Assembly: GCF_026230105.1 (NCBI RefSeq)
Contig: NC_079478.1
Coordinates: 20,289,653-20,353,652, forward strand
Direction of reading: 5' to 3'
From: Diorhabda sublineata
Taxonomy: Eukaryota > Arthropoda > Insecta > Coleoptera > Chrysomelidae
DNA: 64,000 nt
Position 1 is the first letter of the stretch; every line of letters starts with the position of its first letter. Position numbers and translations under genes: made by a program. Under the pieces are notes generated by a model, which saw only the letters and a list, made by a program, of their open reading frames with translations, did not search any database and was not told the origin of the DNA. Below are positions 1 through 12,599 of this stretch, in pieces.

Positions 1-35
1 CGTTTTATTCGGAATCGATTATACTTTGATGTTTG

Positions 36-215
36 ATGCACAGAGTAGGCTTCAGTTCACATTCGAATATAAATATTAAATTTAAACTTATGATTTTTGA
101 CTCACTCTATATTGGATATGTCTTCAAATATTTCGTTTCGATTAAATTTTGTTATTTGATATACAGAGTAGGCTTCAGTTTACATTCGAATTTAAATATT
201 GAATTTGAACAAATT
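36..215. repeat. two-copy repeat in the Hk intron
   Basis: A stretch of about 50 bases containing CAGAGTAGGCTTCAGTT, then CACATTCGAAT or TACATTCGAAT, occurs near 40 and again near 160, about 122 bases apart. It lies in the intron just upstream of the first Hk exon in the window. No function is evident. Confidence 0.6.
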
Positions 216-316
216 TTCGATTTTTGGTCGTAAAAATTCGAACAATTGATTTTTTTATATAAGTTTATAAAAATCGATTGAGCAGAACCTGCGTTTAAGT
301 TATATTTGTTTTCCAG

Positions 317-3300
317 AGGTGGTTCGAGCTATGCATTACGTCATCTGTCAGGGTTGGGTAATGTATTGGGGTACGGCGCGTTGGTCACCCGTTGAAATAA
401 TGGAAGCCTACACCAATTGCAGACAATTCAACTGCGTCACACCAATAGTTGAACAAACCGAATATCACATGTTCTGTCGCGAAAAAACCGAACTTTACAT
501 GCCGGAACTTTACAACAAAATAGGAGTTGGTGAGGACTCATTTATTTTTCTTCATTTTAACGAAAAATTCGTCTCCTTACACCGGTCCTGTTTTTTTAAG
601 TGTAGAGATGAGAATTTACATCGCTTCCAAAATAACAGTTATTTTCGAAATTCTGTATAGGTTTGATGGCTTGGTCGCCGATCTCTATGGGGTTCACTCA
701 AGGTCGCGACGACGGAAGCGGAAGTGGAGGCGGCGGTAGCGTTCAATTATTTTCGCGCGCTAGTTTTAAAAATAAATACAGCTCCTTCTCGTGGACTGAA
801 GATGAAACTACCGCCACCAATAAAGAGGTAAAAATTACGAGGCATTGAAAATTTGGTATTTTTATGGAATTGTTTGTTTGCAGAGTTACAGTTGGATGAA
901 AGATAGGCTGCAACCAGACGAGTCGAGAAAACAGGCGGAAAAAATACGGGAGCTGAGCGCGTTGGCGGAAAAATTGGGATGCTCTTTGTCCCAATTGGCC
1001 ATAACGTGGTGTTTGAAGAACGAGTCCGTTCAATGTTTATTGTTAGGGGCTAATTCGGTCGATCAGCTCTACGAAAGTATACAATCCTTACAGGTAATTA
1101 TCAAATTTACAATATACTCAAAAAAATCCCATCGACAGAACGTTATAATTTTTTTGATATAACCTCGTATAACGACCTAACATTATAGTCTTCTTGACAT
1201 GACCCTGTTTATAAACAAAATGTTGTCTTTTTACATGACCTTGTATAATATACAAATGTTCTAGTCGATTTGACATAACCTCGTATAATAATCGAACGTT
1301 ATATTCTTTCGGACACTACCTGCTATAATGACAGAATAAAATATTTTTTCGACATGACTCCGTATAAAAATTGAACGTTAAAATTTTTATTAAATGACCT
1401 CATATAACGATCTGACATTATAGTCTTGACATGACCCTGTATAACGACCGAATGTTATAATCTATTTGATATGTCTCCGTATAATAATCAAAATTAAACT
1501 CTTTTTGATATAACCCCGTATAATAACCGAACGTTATAGTCCTTTTACAATTTACAAATGTTATAGACTTTTTGACATGACCTCGTATGATTAAATAACG
1601 TTATATTCTTCTCGACATGACCCTGTATATCAACAAAATATTGTCTTTTAATATTACCTTGTATAATGAACAAATGTTATAGTCGATTTGAAATAACTTC
1701 GTATAATAATCGAACGTTGTAGTTTTTTGTACACTACCTGGTATAATAACAAAATAAAACATTTTTTTGACATGACTCCGTGTATAGACCAAACGTTATA
1801 ATCTTTTTGACATAACCCCGTATACCGACTTGGTTGGGGGGCTGGTTCCCTCATTTTTTTCCGTGGTTGCGTATGACGTAACGTTTACGAAGATAAGTTA
1901 TCTCTATAGTGTCTTTTCCTTCACACCCCGTATAATGGATACACCTTTTTAATGTATTTTTGGTATCAAACTATTATTTTTTAAAGATTTTTAACTATAC
2001 CTTGTACATGACAAAGTATTTGCTTTTTGATATCGACTATAATAACTATGAAGGTTTTTGATGTAATCTCCTTTAGCCCCCGTATAAATAACTTATTTTC
2101 CACATTTTTTTATGATATTGCCACTCCAAAAACACGTTTGTTAACAAAATTTTTCAAATGATACCTTATTTATTAAACAACATTTCTACGCTACTGATTT
2201 TTACTTAAAAAACAATTTAATAGGAGCTATTGACATTTCCTTTGTTATAATACCATGGTATTTTTTTGATTCGATTAAATATGTCAAATTTCTAAATTTA
2301 TCTTTCACGGAACTGTCCAAATTTTCGTAATAAGCAAATATGGAACAAATCGATAGAAAAAAGAAGGTAAAAACCATAATTATACCACAAGGAGCGTTCG
2401 ATGCTAACGATACGATAGTTCTGAAAGTGCCCAAGACGCAGAATCAATCGTCGCGTGCAACCAGAAGATCTGTTCCCCCGCAATCGCAATTCGTCGAACA
2501 GCATTACGCTCCTCAGGATACGTGGCGAGCCGAAAGACCGTCTAGAATACCCGATCAAAATTATAACAGGAACTACGTCGAAGGTCAACACGAAAGCGGG
2601 AATTATACTACGGAACCTGCTAGAACCAATAAAAACTACCCGCAACGAATTAATAACGTGAGAGAAAGTGGATACACTTTTCGAGCTTTTCCCGACGAAA
2701 CAAACTATACTTTAGCCCAGCAAGAAGTACCTCAAGATAAGGCCCAACGGTCCGGTCAAGATAATCAAGGTGAGTGGGATGGAGATCTGGTAGAAAAATA
2801 CAAACAAACGCTCTTAAACGAAAATTATCAATATCAAGGTTATCCAGAAGGTCCGGTTCAAGCTCAAGAAGATTTTGGAGATAAGTACCAGAACTACTAT
2901 CCTGATTACCATGAATATCAGGAGAACTAAAGAAATTTATTTGTTTCATGTTGTTAAATTTAATCATTTTGTCTGAAATTAAAGTACCAACAATTTTTTA
3001 TTTGGTTTTTATATTTATCGAAAGTGATAACACCCCCCCCCACACTTTAACTAAAAGGTGAATAATCTTCGACGGACGTATATGATAGGTTTGTTCCGAT
3101 CTGCTAATCCGAACCGTTCTTTTCGATATTTTTGCGTAATTTCCGGCTATGCACGTTCACAAACGATGCATTAGTCGGTTGGAACAAAAAACAAGAATCG
3201 TTTGTATAACTTACAACTGCCATATTGGAACACAAAATCTATACTGCGCAGAATCGTCACTGTATCCACGACAGTTTTTGATGTGTGGTAACAGACCTAA

Positions 3301-4488
3301 CGTATACGAATATTAATTTTACTAAATGTCTGGCCATTTTGATTTAATTAATTTCATTTATATAGAAAGAAAACTGTTTGGAATATAATAAAAAAATAAT
3401 ATATTAACTTTTCATTGATTATACCAGTCGAATTATAAAACAACAAAATTGAATTTTTGTAAAGATTTCTTCGATTTTATTGAATTTGAGAAACTTAAAA
3501 AATAGACAATTGGTAGGAATAACAGTTAATTTAGGTGGATAATTGAGAAAAATCGTATTGTCAAAATAAAATTGAAACGTCATCGTCATAACTGCCTATA
3601 TTCCCATATTTGATATCTGACATTCTATGATGCTTTGCAGAAAACTATAATTGCAACGTCTTCTTCTTTTTCGTTTCCTGGTCTTAACTATCTGATTGCT
3701 TCAGTCACATTCCTTTTTTATAACTAATATATGTTTTTTAACTATGAATACTTTATTAAAACTTTGTTTTAAGTATTTATTGATCACACTTTTTATATCG
3801 AACGTTTTATAACCACGCAATTCAACCTGCAATTTGTATCAGGCTAGTGTTCAATTATAGGTAGTATAGGAGTCCATACACTATAATAATTGACATCTAT
3901 TTATTGAAGATAACGAATTTCAGTGAAACGTCAAGATTTGAGGAAAAATACGTGAAAATAGGATCAATTGGTGAAAAAAAGTTATAATTAAAATGTGATA
4001 CAACGTTTGATATAAAACAATGAATATATTAAATTAATTATTTAACGATTATTAATATATTTTTTTATATATCAAAAGTGTTCGTTATTCAACCACCTAC
4101 CCTGCAACTGGTACCGTCTAATGTTCAATTACAGTTAGTATAGGAGTTCATACACTATATTATTTGAAAATAATCTATCAGGTAATGAGACACGTTAATT
4201 TTTGAAGTAGGGAATTTGAAAATAGGGTTAATTCGACAAATGAATTAAAAAAAATTGCAGGAGGTAAGATTTAGCTACGAGGTGATAAAATATTTGATAT
4301 AAAATATAATTTATACAGTTATTTCATTACAGGTATATAATTTTTTGTATATTTTTGATATATCGTCGTTTTATTCATATTTTCAGTTGATTCCGAAACT
4401 TAACACAAATATGGTAGCCGAAATCGAACGTATTTTAGAAAATAAACCGACCCGACCTCCGATGGTATCCACTTTGGCGCTAAGATGA
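317..4488 (+). CDS. Hk: voltage-gated potassium channel beta subunit Hyperkinetic (3' part of gene)
   Basis: This is the C-terminal part of a Kv-beta subunit, an aldo-keto-reductase-fold protein that binds NADPH and docks under Shaker-type channels. The exons seen are 317-529, 661-827, 884-1093 and 4387-4488; all junctions are GT-AG and keep frame. Diagnostic stretches are VMYWGTARWSPVEIMEAY, PIVEQTEYHMF and ELYNKIGVG in the first exon, MAWSPISMGF in the second, LGCSLSQLAITWCLKN and LLLGANSVDQLYESIQ in the third, and the tail ILENKPTRPPMVSTLALR before UGA at 4486. These match known Kv-beta proteins closely. The N-terminal exons lie left of the window. The second exon carries a Gly/Ser/Asp-rich insertion (about 690-740) in the loop that is short in vertebrate Kv-beta. 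The 3.3-kb last intron holds a minisatellite, a nested gene and a duplicated segment. The stop is followed by an unusual open frame, described separately. Confidence 0.95.
1160..1840. repeat. minisatellite with ~42-bp unit in Hk intron
   Basis: About sixteen imperfect tandem copies of a unit of roughly 40-45 bases. The recurring words are TTGACATGACC, CTCGTATAA or CCTGTATAA, then CGAACGTTATAGTCTTT. Copies decay rightwards, with loosely related sequence to about 2100. The array lies between the third and last Hk exons in the window and just upstream of the nested gene. Confidence 0.85.
2340..2930 (+). CDS. intron-nested single-exon gene, unknown protein (196 aa)
   Basis: An uninterrupted 196-codon frame on the same strand as Hk, wholly inside its last intron. 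I do not recognise the family. The start MEQIDRKKKVK has no signal peptide and no membrane segment, and an in-frame stop lies just upstream. The N-terminal part is mixed (PQGAFDANDTIVLKVPK). The rest is hydrophilic and low in complexity, rich in Asn, Gln, Tyr, Glu and Arg, and ends in a Tyr-rich acidic tail (YQNYYPDYHEYQEN). Such composition suggests a disordered or structural protein, but that is inference. ATTAAA at 2978 could be its polyadenylation signal. Codon use and GC content are clearly higher than in the surrounding intron, which supports real coding. It could also be an exon of a larger transcript entered through an AG near 2332. Confidence 0.6.
   Translation: MEQIDRKKKVKTIIIPQGAFDANDTIVLKVPKTQNQSSRATRRSVPPQSQFVEQHYAPQDTWRAERPSRIPDQNYNRNYVEGQHESGNYTTEPARTNKNYPQRINNVRESGYTFRAFPDETNYTLAQQEVPQDKAQRSGQDNQGEWDGDLVEKYKQTLLNENYQYQGYPEGPVQAQEDFGDKYQNYYPDYHEYQEN
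3790..4386. repeat. two-copy tandem duplication (~300 bp) ending at the last Hk splice acceptor
   Basis: The segment 3790-4087 is repeated imperfectly in 4088-4386. Shared landmarks are GTTCAATTA, AGTATAGGAGT, CATACACTATA, GAAAATAGG, TTTGATATAAAA and TTTTTGATATAT or its variants. The second copy runs directly into the TTTTCAG acceptor of the last Hk exon. Confidence 0.7.
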
Positions 4489-4900
4489 CAATCAATGTGC
4501 CCCCCCGGTTCCATAAGGTGAATTACTCTGTTCCACAATGATAAAGATAAATAATTAAATCCGGATTTGTTTCAGTGGTAATCAGGGAGGCACTAGCGCG
4601 GCCTGCAGTCCCAAAGGCGACGAAGTAAGTAACGCCGACACCGACGCCAAAGAAACCCAAAAACTTCCGTTCTGCGAAATTCAGTGACAAAAGGCCACCG
4701 AGTTTGTAAAAACTCGTAAAAGTAAAACTCCCGATGAAAAACCGACGGTAAAAGAGAAGGTCAGATGGTCGTATAGCCCCGATGAAGGTCCGAAATGCAC
4801 AACCGAAACGTTCATTACGAGAAAAAAGGAAAAGAAAATAGCTTCGAGTCCGGTGCCGGTATGAAAACGGAGGAATTTCGAGGACGAGGTGCTCATTTGA
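4489..4900 (+). other. Hk: candidate translational readthrough extension of Hk (serial UGA codons, across an intron)
   Basis: After the Hk stop (UGA-CAA at 4486-4491) the frame stays open to a donor at 4518 (ATAAG|GTGAAT). It joins in phase to an acceptor at 4575 (TTGTTTCAG), giving SMCPPGSI, then S, then GNQGGTSAACSPKGDE and so on for 36 further codons. UGA-CAA follows at 4685-4690, then 58 open codons including TPDEKPTVKEKVRWSYSPDE, UGA at 4862, eleven more codons, and UGA at 4898. The stretches look coding: GC is higher than in the flanks, and they are rich in Lys, Glu, Asp, Pro and Thr. Random sequence this AT-rich would meet UAA or UAG within a dozen or so codons. UGA followed by C is the known leaky stop context in insects. 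Alternatives are an isoform with a different upstream phase, A-to-I editing of UGA to UGG, or a coincidentally open 3' UTR. Confidence 0.5.
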
Positions 4901-7900
4901 AATATTTGTTTCTTAATAACGTTAATCGTCATTTTAGCTACGGCGGCTTTTTATATAAAACGCCAAACTGCTTGTTTTTGTCGATTTTTAAAAATTTTGA
5001 TCGAAAAAAAAATGAATTTTATCGCTAAAAGGACTATAACTTTAGTCCAGAACTGAATATAGTTCTATAATAAAATAAACGCGATTTAAATAATATAATA
5101 CAATTTTTAGAGAAATAAAATTACGTACGCCACTGATTAAATACGATCTAAGCTATCACAATACCCATGACTTTCGAACGTTATCACTGCTTATTTGTTT
5201 TAGGAAAGTTTTCCAAGTTACAAGTGTTTTTTCTCGTCATATTTTTCTAAGAAAAAAAAATCCACCACTATCGGAGTAGTTTTTATACTGTATATAAAAA
5301 TCTGATTTCAAACAAAACAAAAATCAGAATAAAACAATCATGGCGATCTATAAAATAATAAATTCGAGGCGTGTTTTCTAATAATACAAAGTCGTGTTAA
5401 AAAAATTCATCTATCAATAAGAAGACTTGATAAAAAATATCGCGACGTAAATTTCCCTCTCGACTAGTTATAATTTGAATTAATATCGTTACAGTTTCGT
5501 ATCACAATATGGCGTATTAAATACACTCAGTGACGTGTGCAGTTTTACGAGGGGTATACTATATTATACAATTAGTGTTCTTATTTGTAAATATAAATGA
5601 AGATGTTTTTAAATTATATTAAACAAACTTGAAATAAGGTAACGATAAACCTCTGTGAATATTTGTGATCCGAACTAAATTTAAAAATAACAACGATCTT
5701 TTTGTCCAATATAATTGGTATAAATAAATTTGATGATGGAATGTTGTATTTCAACGAAAGTTGTTCGTGTACAGGAATATATTGTAGATTAAAATGAAAA
5801 AATAATTCGATAAATTTATTTCGAAGACATTCTATGGTTGTACTTCAGTATATTTCCGATCAGTTTAGCGTTTTCCAGGTCGTAAAATCCATTTATCGAG
5901 ATTAAGTACTTCTCGTTTAACCTATTTTCCATAGATTGACTTCCGGTTCTGATTTTTGAACTTGATTTTTGAAGGGTAAAGTTTTATTTTAGGCGAGGCT
6001 ATTTTTGGGGGATGGGGGCTTTGCTGAAGGGGAGAAAGACATGCATGAAGAAAAAAGTCGAAAATAATTGTTGTTTCAAACATTATTTACATTCAAATTC
6101 GTCTGTCTCTTGTTGTTAATCAGACTGAAGCGATGGAAAATTTTTTTTAGGTAGGTTTACTTTAGCTTTTAATAGGTTAGGTTTCCTTTGGCGTTGATTA
6201 GACTTCATTTACAAAATGTAACAAAAGTGTCTCGTTTATGTCAATTTTTGACTTTTTACCTTTTCGCAATTGTGATATTTTTTTTAAATAATTATAAAAT
6301 GAGTTTTTGGGATGTTTTACGATGATGAAGTTGTCCATTTGGTCAGAAACGTTCTTTTATTTCAAAAAAATTTTTTATTCTTTATTTGCATTTAAAATAA
6401 ACGCTTGAATCAATTTTTTTTTTAAAATGCGACACAAAAATTATTATAAACCAACCAATTTTCAAAAATTAGGTAATAAAATTGGTGCTACTTCGATGAC
6501 AGCTGTCAAATTCTGTTTCATTCTTTTTTTAACAAATATAGCAGAAATTAGAGCTAAAATGTCATTTGTAAGAAAGTTTTCAAAATAATTTTTGAAATCG
6601 ATTGAAAATGTCGAAAAAAATTAATTTCATCCGATTGGCAACTGTCAAAATTAGTTTTTAACGTCAAAAATCCACTAAATCAGTTTGATGACGAAAAAAT
6701 GAAAGCTGTCAAAATCTTTCACATTTCTAGAAATCAGTTACAAATTGCGAAATTTCCGCATTTTCATTAGATTTTAGCAATAATATTCTTAAAACAGCTC
6801 AAAAATTTTTGCAATTTTGAAAATCATCAATTCAACAATTATTTCAAATGGATCAAATTCTTTTTGAAAAATTTAAGATTCTTTACAAAATTATTAGACA
6901 ATAATAGAAAAATGTAGCGTTAATAAAAAACAATCGAATTGGATGGCTTTGTAATAATATCTAACTAACAACACTTATAACATGTGACAGAAAAAAAACA
7001 TCAAAATATAATAGTAGTAATAGTAAAATATTAACCAAACTTGCCTGAATTGAGTTTTAATAGTAATAGGGTTTGATTAGATTCAAATTTCTTTTTTATA
7101 TTTTCACCACGCATTGTAAAAAGCTTAAAATACTACTCTTCCATGTTTACCACATACGCCATATTGGAAACATTTTGACACGTCGTTGGAACTTTTAGAA
7201 CACAACTTCGTTTAAGATCAGATTGATTATGTCTAAGAACTCATATAACGGAAATTTCATGTATCTACGCAGATTCGTAAAATCAACCAACTTATTTTAT
7301 ACAAAATAATTTTAAGTAAATATTAATACTACTTTTATCTAAAATTAATATTTGTTTCATTTAAAAATCAGGTTTACAACTAGTTTAACAAATAGGAAAA
7401 TATGTATGCACGCCACAATGTAACAGTAGCCACTTCGATTTGACTTCATGTGTTCGTTATATTTTGTGTTTTTGTCGGGTATGACGTCATTTTTAGAGAG
7501 AAGCGATACGTTATTAAAATGATGCTTTCTACAAATTGTTGCTAGGCAAACACTCGCATTTAATATTATTCTCTTTTTTGATATTTCTAATGTTTCTTTG
7601 TTATAGCTGTATCAAAATAATGAGAAATTACGATAAACTTTTTTACTTTAGTAAAATTTCGGAATATTAATAAGAATTTTAAATGTTCTATACATTTTTA
7701 ATATACAGGGTAGTTAAATAAGATGCAGGTTACACGTTATATGATATTATGACAAAAAATGGCAATATCCTTGAACAATTTTCGACATATTATACAAGGT
7801 ATAGTAAAAGAATCTATTAAATCTATTTTTTGTAAACAGAACAGGAATAACCCTAATTAACTATATTTGATATTTATATCTGAGTTCAAATAATTAAAAA

Positions 7901-10900
7901 TGTTTGCATAGTTATTGAAAATTTACCAATTCATTAATTTGATCGATTGAAATTGTATTTTTTCACCATTTTTTTTCGTTTTTGGAAAACTTTTTACAAA
8001 ACACGAACAAATTTCGAGATTTTTCCAATTTAAACCATTATTTTACGTTTTGATTATAAAAATAATTAGTATTAGAATTAATAAATATCCATCAAAATAA
8101 CAGTGTTGTCATTTAACAAATTCAAAGACATACCTTGTATATCTTATTATTCTCCGTGTAAAAACCCTCCCTGTATGTCACTATGTACAATTTCTCATTT
8201 ATATTAATATAAATGAGAAGTTAAATAGTTTTTTTTTCAACCCTGTATGCATACGTCAAAGAACTGTTTTAGCTATTGATTTATTTTTAACCAATATCTA
8301 CCTATAGTTTGTAATTTTAACATATCGCCATTAGCAATAAATAACACACTATTTTCAAACTGAATAAAATTCTGTTGACTCGTCTTTATTATATATTATT
8401 GTTATAAATTTATTGTTGATCTTTTGTACATATATATTATCTCTTAAATAAATTGTTTAACGTTTAATTTAAATGTATTAGTGAGCGCGCCAAATTTTAT
8501 AAACAAACTAATTAAATTAATAAACATTCCATAGTCCGATTAAAGTTATAACCACACTTTTTTCTTTAAAAGTTGTCTCTATGGTGAATACTGTCTGTGT
8601 TAAAACGAAGAGAACCTTCTTTTCGACGTTGCCAGAGTGTATGTGTTTTACGTTAATTAAGAAACTTTTTTATTCATTGTTGATAATAGATGATTTGGTT
8701 AAATAATTTGTGGCACTCACTGTTTATATCGTGTACATAACGTGTAAATATATAATTTTAAATAATTTTCGAAGGGCAAAATATTAAATATATTAAGGAT
8801 TTTAATTAGTAGACATTTTTCACAATTCGGAATTGTGCGTAAAACAAAATATAGTATTTAGTAAAATTTACGAATATTCACTCGTTTTTACTTATATTTT
8901 TTAAAGTTTTAAATTGTAATTGTTATTTAATAAGGGTAATTGCCCTTTTTTACTCCTCTTACGCTTTTAATTTTTATGAAATTGTAGAATTTAATAAACA
9001 AAAAGCACTTACCAATTCTCCTCTTTATTTTTTTATACAAACCTATTTATAAAACTATCAAATATGACGAAATATTTAAAATAACTGTCATTCAATTCAA
9101 AATTTAATACAACCCTCGTATACGCAAAGCACACTATCATTTCCCTAGGCCAAAACAAAACCAGTGTTGCCAATGATGATATCAATACGTCATACATCTA
9201 TTCATGACCGTTTGTACTTTATATAAAAAAGATAGACGGTAGCAAAGTTTATGGATTTATTTTTTGTTCAAATTTTCACCATAATTAAATACTAAAATAA
9301 TCTAAGAAACACATTCATTCTCTTTAAAATATTAATTTTTACATTTAACACGTCCTGTATCTATAAATGGTCATCTCTGCTATTTGGAAAGAGAAACAAA
9401 AAGAGATAGATATATCAAATCCGAACAATTTCACAAATCAGTGTTACCAACCCTTGGTTAGTATCTCTATTAATACAAGCAGTTCTTCGCAGAATTGCGA
9501 GAATATTTCGTCATATTGTAACTATTTGGGCCTCACTAGGCCTCGTTGTTATTGTAAATATTCAAACTGTTACTATTTCAAAATAGACTCAAAAATGCTT
9601 CTGTATGAGGCGACTCGATGTGATTTTACAAAATATCAATTAACTATCGGTAGTTGAGATTGTTTCATTAAACAATAGAGGTCGTTCGAAAAAATCGTTT
9701 ATCAATTTTAATTATTATAATTCATTTTAACCGCCGTAATTTATTTTTATTTGGAAAAAAATGTGTTCGTAGGAGCATAAAAATTAATGAGCGGAATAAA
9801 TTACAACGAGTTGCCTGTTAATTTGTTTTATCTCAAAAAAAAATGTAAATGCGTTCCAATGAAACCACGTGGGTTTACACTTGTTTCGAACTCTGTGGTG
9901 TGCGATATACTGAGTGCTTGAATTTTTTTATTAAAAATAATATATCCTTTAACACATGCTGTATTATTTTAGTTTTCCCAAAATTATTTCATTAAAAACT
10001 TTAACGTCTGACAATTCTGGATTTACGTCGTATCACTATATGAATAAAAATTATAATTTAAATAGGCGTTAATGGAAATAAAAACAAAAACATTGTCGTA
10101 ATGAAATATATTACAGATTTAGAAAGTTCTTTTTTAACGTTCAGATATTGATAAATAAATGAAAATTGCTTGAAATAAAATTAAATTAATATTTGTCTAA
10201 TCACGACATTGCTGAAGTTTCACAATATGGCCGTCTTTCCATAGCCACTCAACCAATAGAAATTTATACAGACAATCCGTGAAATATTTTAAATATTCCT
10301 ATTACTTTATATTGACAGATAGCGATGGGGTATATTAATGACAAAATAAATATGAATTCTATTATTTCCTTTATAAATTCTATAATCATGTTATTATAAT
10401 AAACAAATAAATAATCAGTCCGTGTGTATGAAAAGAGGTGTAATCATCGAGCTCGTATATTTTTTGAAGATTCTTCAGCATAAAATCGATGTGTTCCACG
10501 TCGCCACCAATGATTCTCAGTTGGTAAAATTGTTTTTAAAATGTATTTATATTCGATAGAAGGTACAGTTTCATATCGAACTAAATTCATTTGGATATCT
10601 ATAAAAATAAAAAAAAAACTCTAATTTTAAAATTACATCTCTTAGAATTATTTATTCTATCATATTTTTATTGTCGTCAGTTTCAGTTAGTAATATGGCC
10701 GATCTTATATTGCTATTTACGTTGTTGTCAAATCGTTTATTTTTCTAAATTTGTGATAATTTTTCTATCTATTCCTTATTTATTATATTCATTCATTATA
10801 AATATTTGGAAAATTAGAAGATTTGACAACTGCTTAGATTTAACTTAAATAACACAAAAATAATCGACGTATTCTAATTGATTATAAATTACAACTATAT

Positions 10901-12419
10901 AAATTGAAATTATTTACTCACCGGTATTCGGTTCAAAAGGAAATCCCAAAATACAAACAAACAAAGTTAAAATAAGTAATGAAATCACGTTAAAAACATT
11001 CCTAACGCACATTCTGAGAGAAATTGATATAATATTTTCGAAAGTATGGCGCAAACTATTTTTTTTTTGGTGCTTTGATGGTTACTGCATTCACAGACAC
11101 GTCAACGGCATCAATCGGGCGAATGTCGTCTTGCATTGGAGCGAATTCGGAAATAGAATGAGAAAGAAAGTAATTTGGAAAATTGTTGAAGGCAATTCCC
11201 GTAAACGCAACACATATGGGTTATGAATTTCGACAAAAGGTTGAAAGTCATCTAACCAGTGCCGTAGATAATAAAAAATTATTTTTAAATTAATTATATA
11301 TTGAATTAGTGATATGACTTCGGTTATCCGACATATTTTATCATAGATACTTGGAAAACATAGAGAAAATTGGGAGTTCATAATTTGAAAGAAAAAATAA
11401 AGTTATTCTAGACCAATTATTTCATCGATTAATTAGAACTGGGAAACATTTTTAAATATCAAACTGACACATAGTCTGATATGCAAATTGTTGGATATAA
11501 TAAATAAAAATTAGTCGAATTTTTATATTTTCATCGAATAATATGTCTTATTTCACCCTTCTATTAAAAATAAGTCGTATGGTACGTCAATGTGTCGATG
11601 CTGAATGGGGTTCCATTATATGTAATTATGAGTAACAGATGTTGCAGATATTTCAAAGATATGTATAAAAATCATCGTCAAATTTTACAGAAATCATGTC
11701 TTGATACAAACGACATCAATAAAAGGTCTATATAAAATTGTAATTTCCTGTAACGAATATACGAGTTGTCATTTATAATATACATACACAAAACATAATA
11801 TATCAAATACACAATATTTTAAAATTAAAATAAATATTTACAACTTGTTTAGATATAAGATCGTATTTAAATTTCGCGCTATCAATAAGATCTAAAATTG
11901 TTAATTGACATAGACAGCACAATTTGGTACAGAACAATTTTATCTACCTAAATATACGTGATCTGTGGCCAAGACCTAATATCATAGAAGTAAATGACAC
12001 ACCATAGAGAATACGTATAAAGGAAAGTTTTATTATTTTTATATTTACAAAATTTCAATAACACACAAATATTGTGCTTTAATTTTTCACCAGTAATTGA
12101 TTATGTCATTTTTCTATAGGTAAACACCTTTTTAAATAGTATAATAATTTTATGATCTTACAGTTTCCAAACCAATACTATGTAAAACGTTATTAGAGTA
12201 GTTCTATAGTGAACTAAGATTTTAACTATAAACGCAACTATCAAAAGTTGTGGTTTGATTAATCTATGGTTATAATGCTCGTGTACATGTGAAGAGTATT
12301 TTGTATATTTTTATTTGTCATGTATGTCTTGTAAATTGTAAAATAATTGATTTTTGATCTAGTTATTAATACTACATACAACTTTTTGTGATCTGTTTCG
12401 TTTTTTTAATAAATGTGTA
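4901..12419. other. intergenic region between Hk and RBM45, no gene supported
   Basis: About 7.5 kb of AT-rich sequence with no frame that shows a protein family or convincing splice structure. It probably holds the Hk 3' UTR at its left end (AATAAA-like words at 5072-5078 and 5104-5118). Scattered ACAGGGT, CCTCGTA and CCTGTAT words resemble worn mobile-element ends. A short open frame at 9367-9657 has no recognisable content. Confidence 0.7.
8192..8219. repeat. perfect 28-bp palindrome
   Basis: TTCTCATTTATATT is followed directly by its exact reverse complement, with no spacer. It lies in gene-free sequence. It may be the fold-back remnant of a small inverted-repeat element. No function can be assigned. 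Confidence 0.7.
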
Positions 12420-12599
12420 ACAGTGAAATGATTCGATAAACTTGTGTTTGTATTTATTGTGCAATCGTTTACGTGAAAGTGAAAGTTAAGATAAATCGAA
12501 TAAAAAACTAGTAAGTATAAATAAAAATATATTAATTTACATTTTACAACTAGATAGAATAGATTTTGGTTTTAATTCTAGTCAAGTGTATCTAAAAAC
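12420..12599 (+). promoter_or_regulatory. probable 5' UTR and 5' UTR intron of RBM45
   Basis: A donor-like AAACTAG|TAAGTATA near 12510 and an acceptor TTTAATTCTAG at 12571-12581 bracket a short AT-rich intron. This suggests a non-coding first exon upstream and a few untranslated bases (TCAAGTGTATCTAAAAAC) before the ATG at 12600. The transcription start itself cannot be fixed by eye. Confidence 0.4.

Noticed and set aside
4795..5028. Open frame of 77 codons with an ATG behind Hk
   Set aside because: It overlaps the Hk-linked frame in another phase, and its second half becomes AT-rich random sequence. The in-phase UGA-broken frame explains the composition better.
9367..9657. Open frame of 96 codons in the Hk-RBM45 spacer
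   Set aside because: Composition is that of AT-rich chance frames, with no domain, no splice context and no neighbour.
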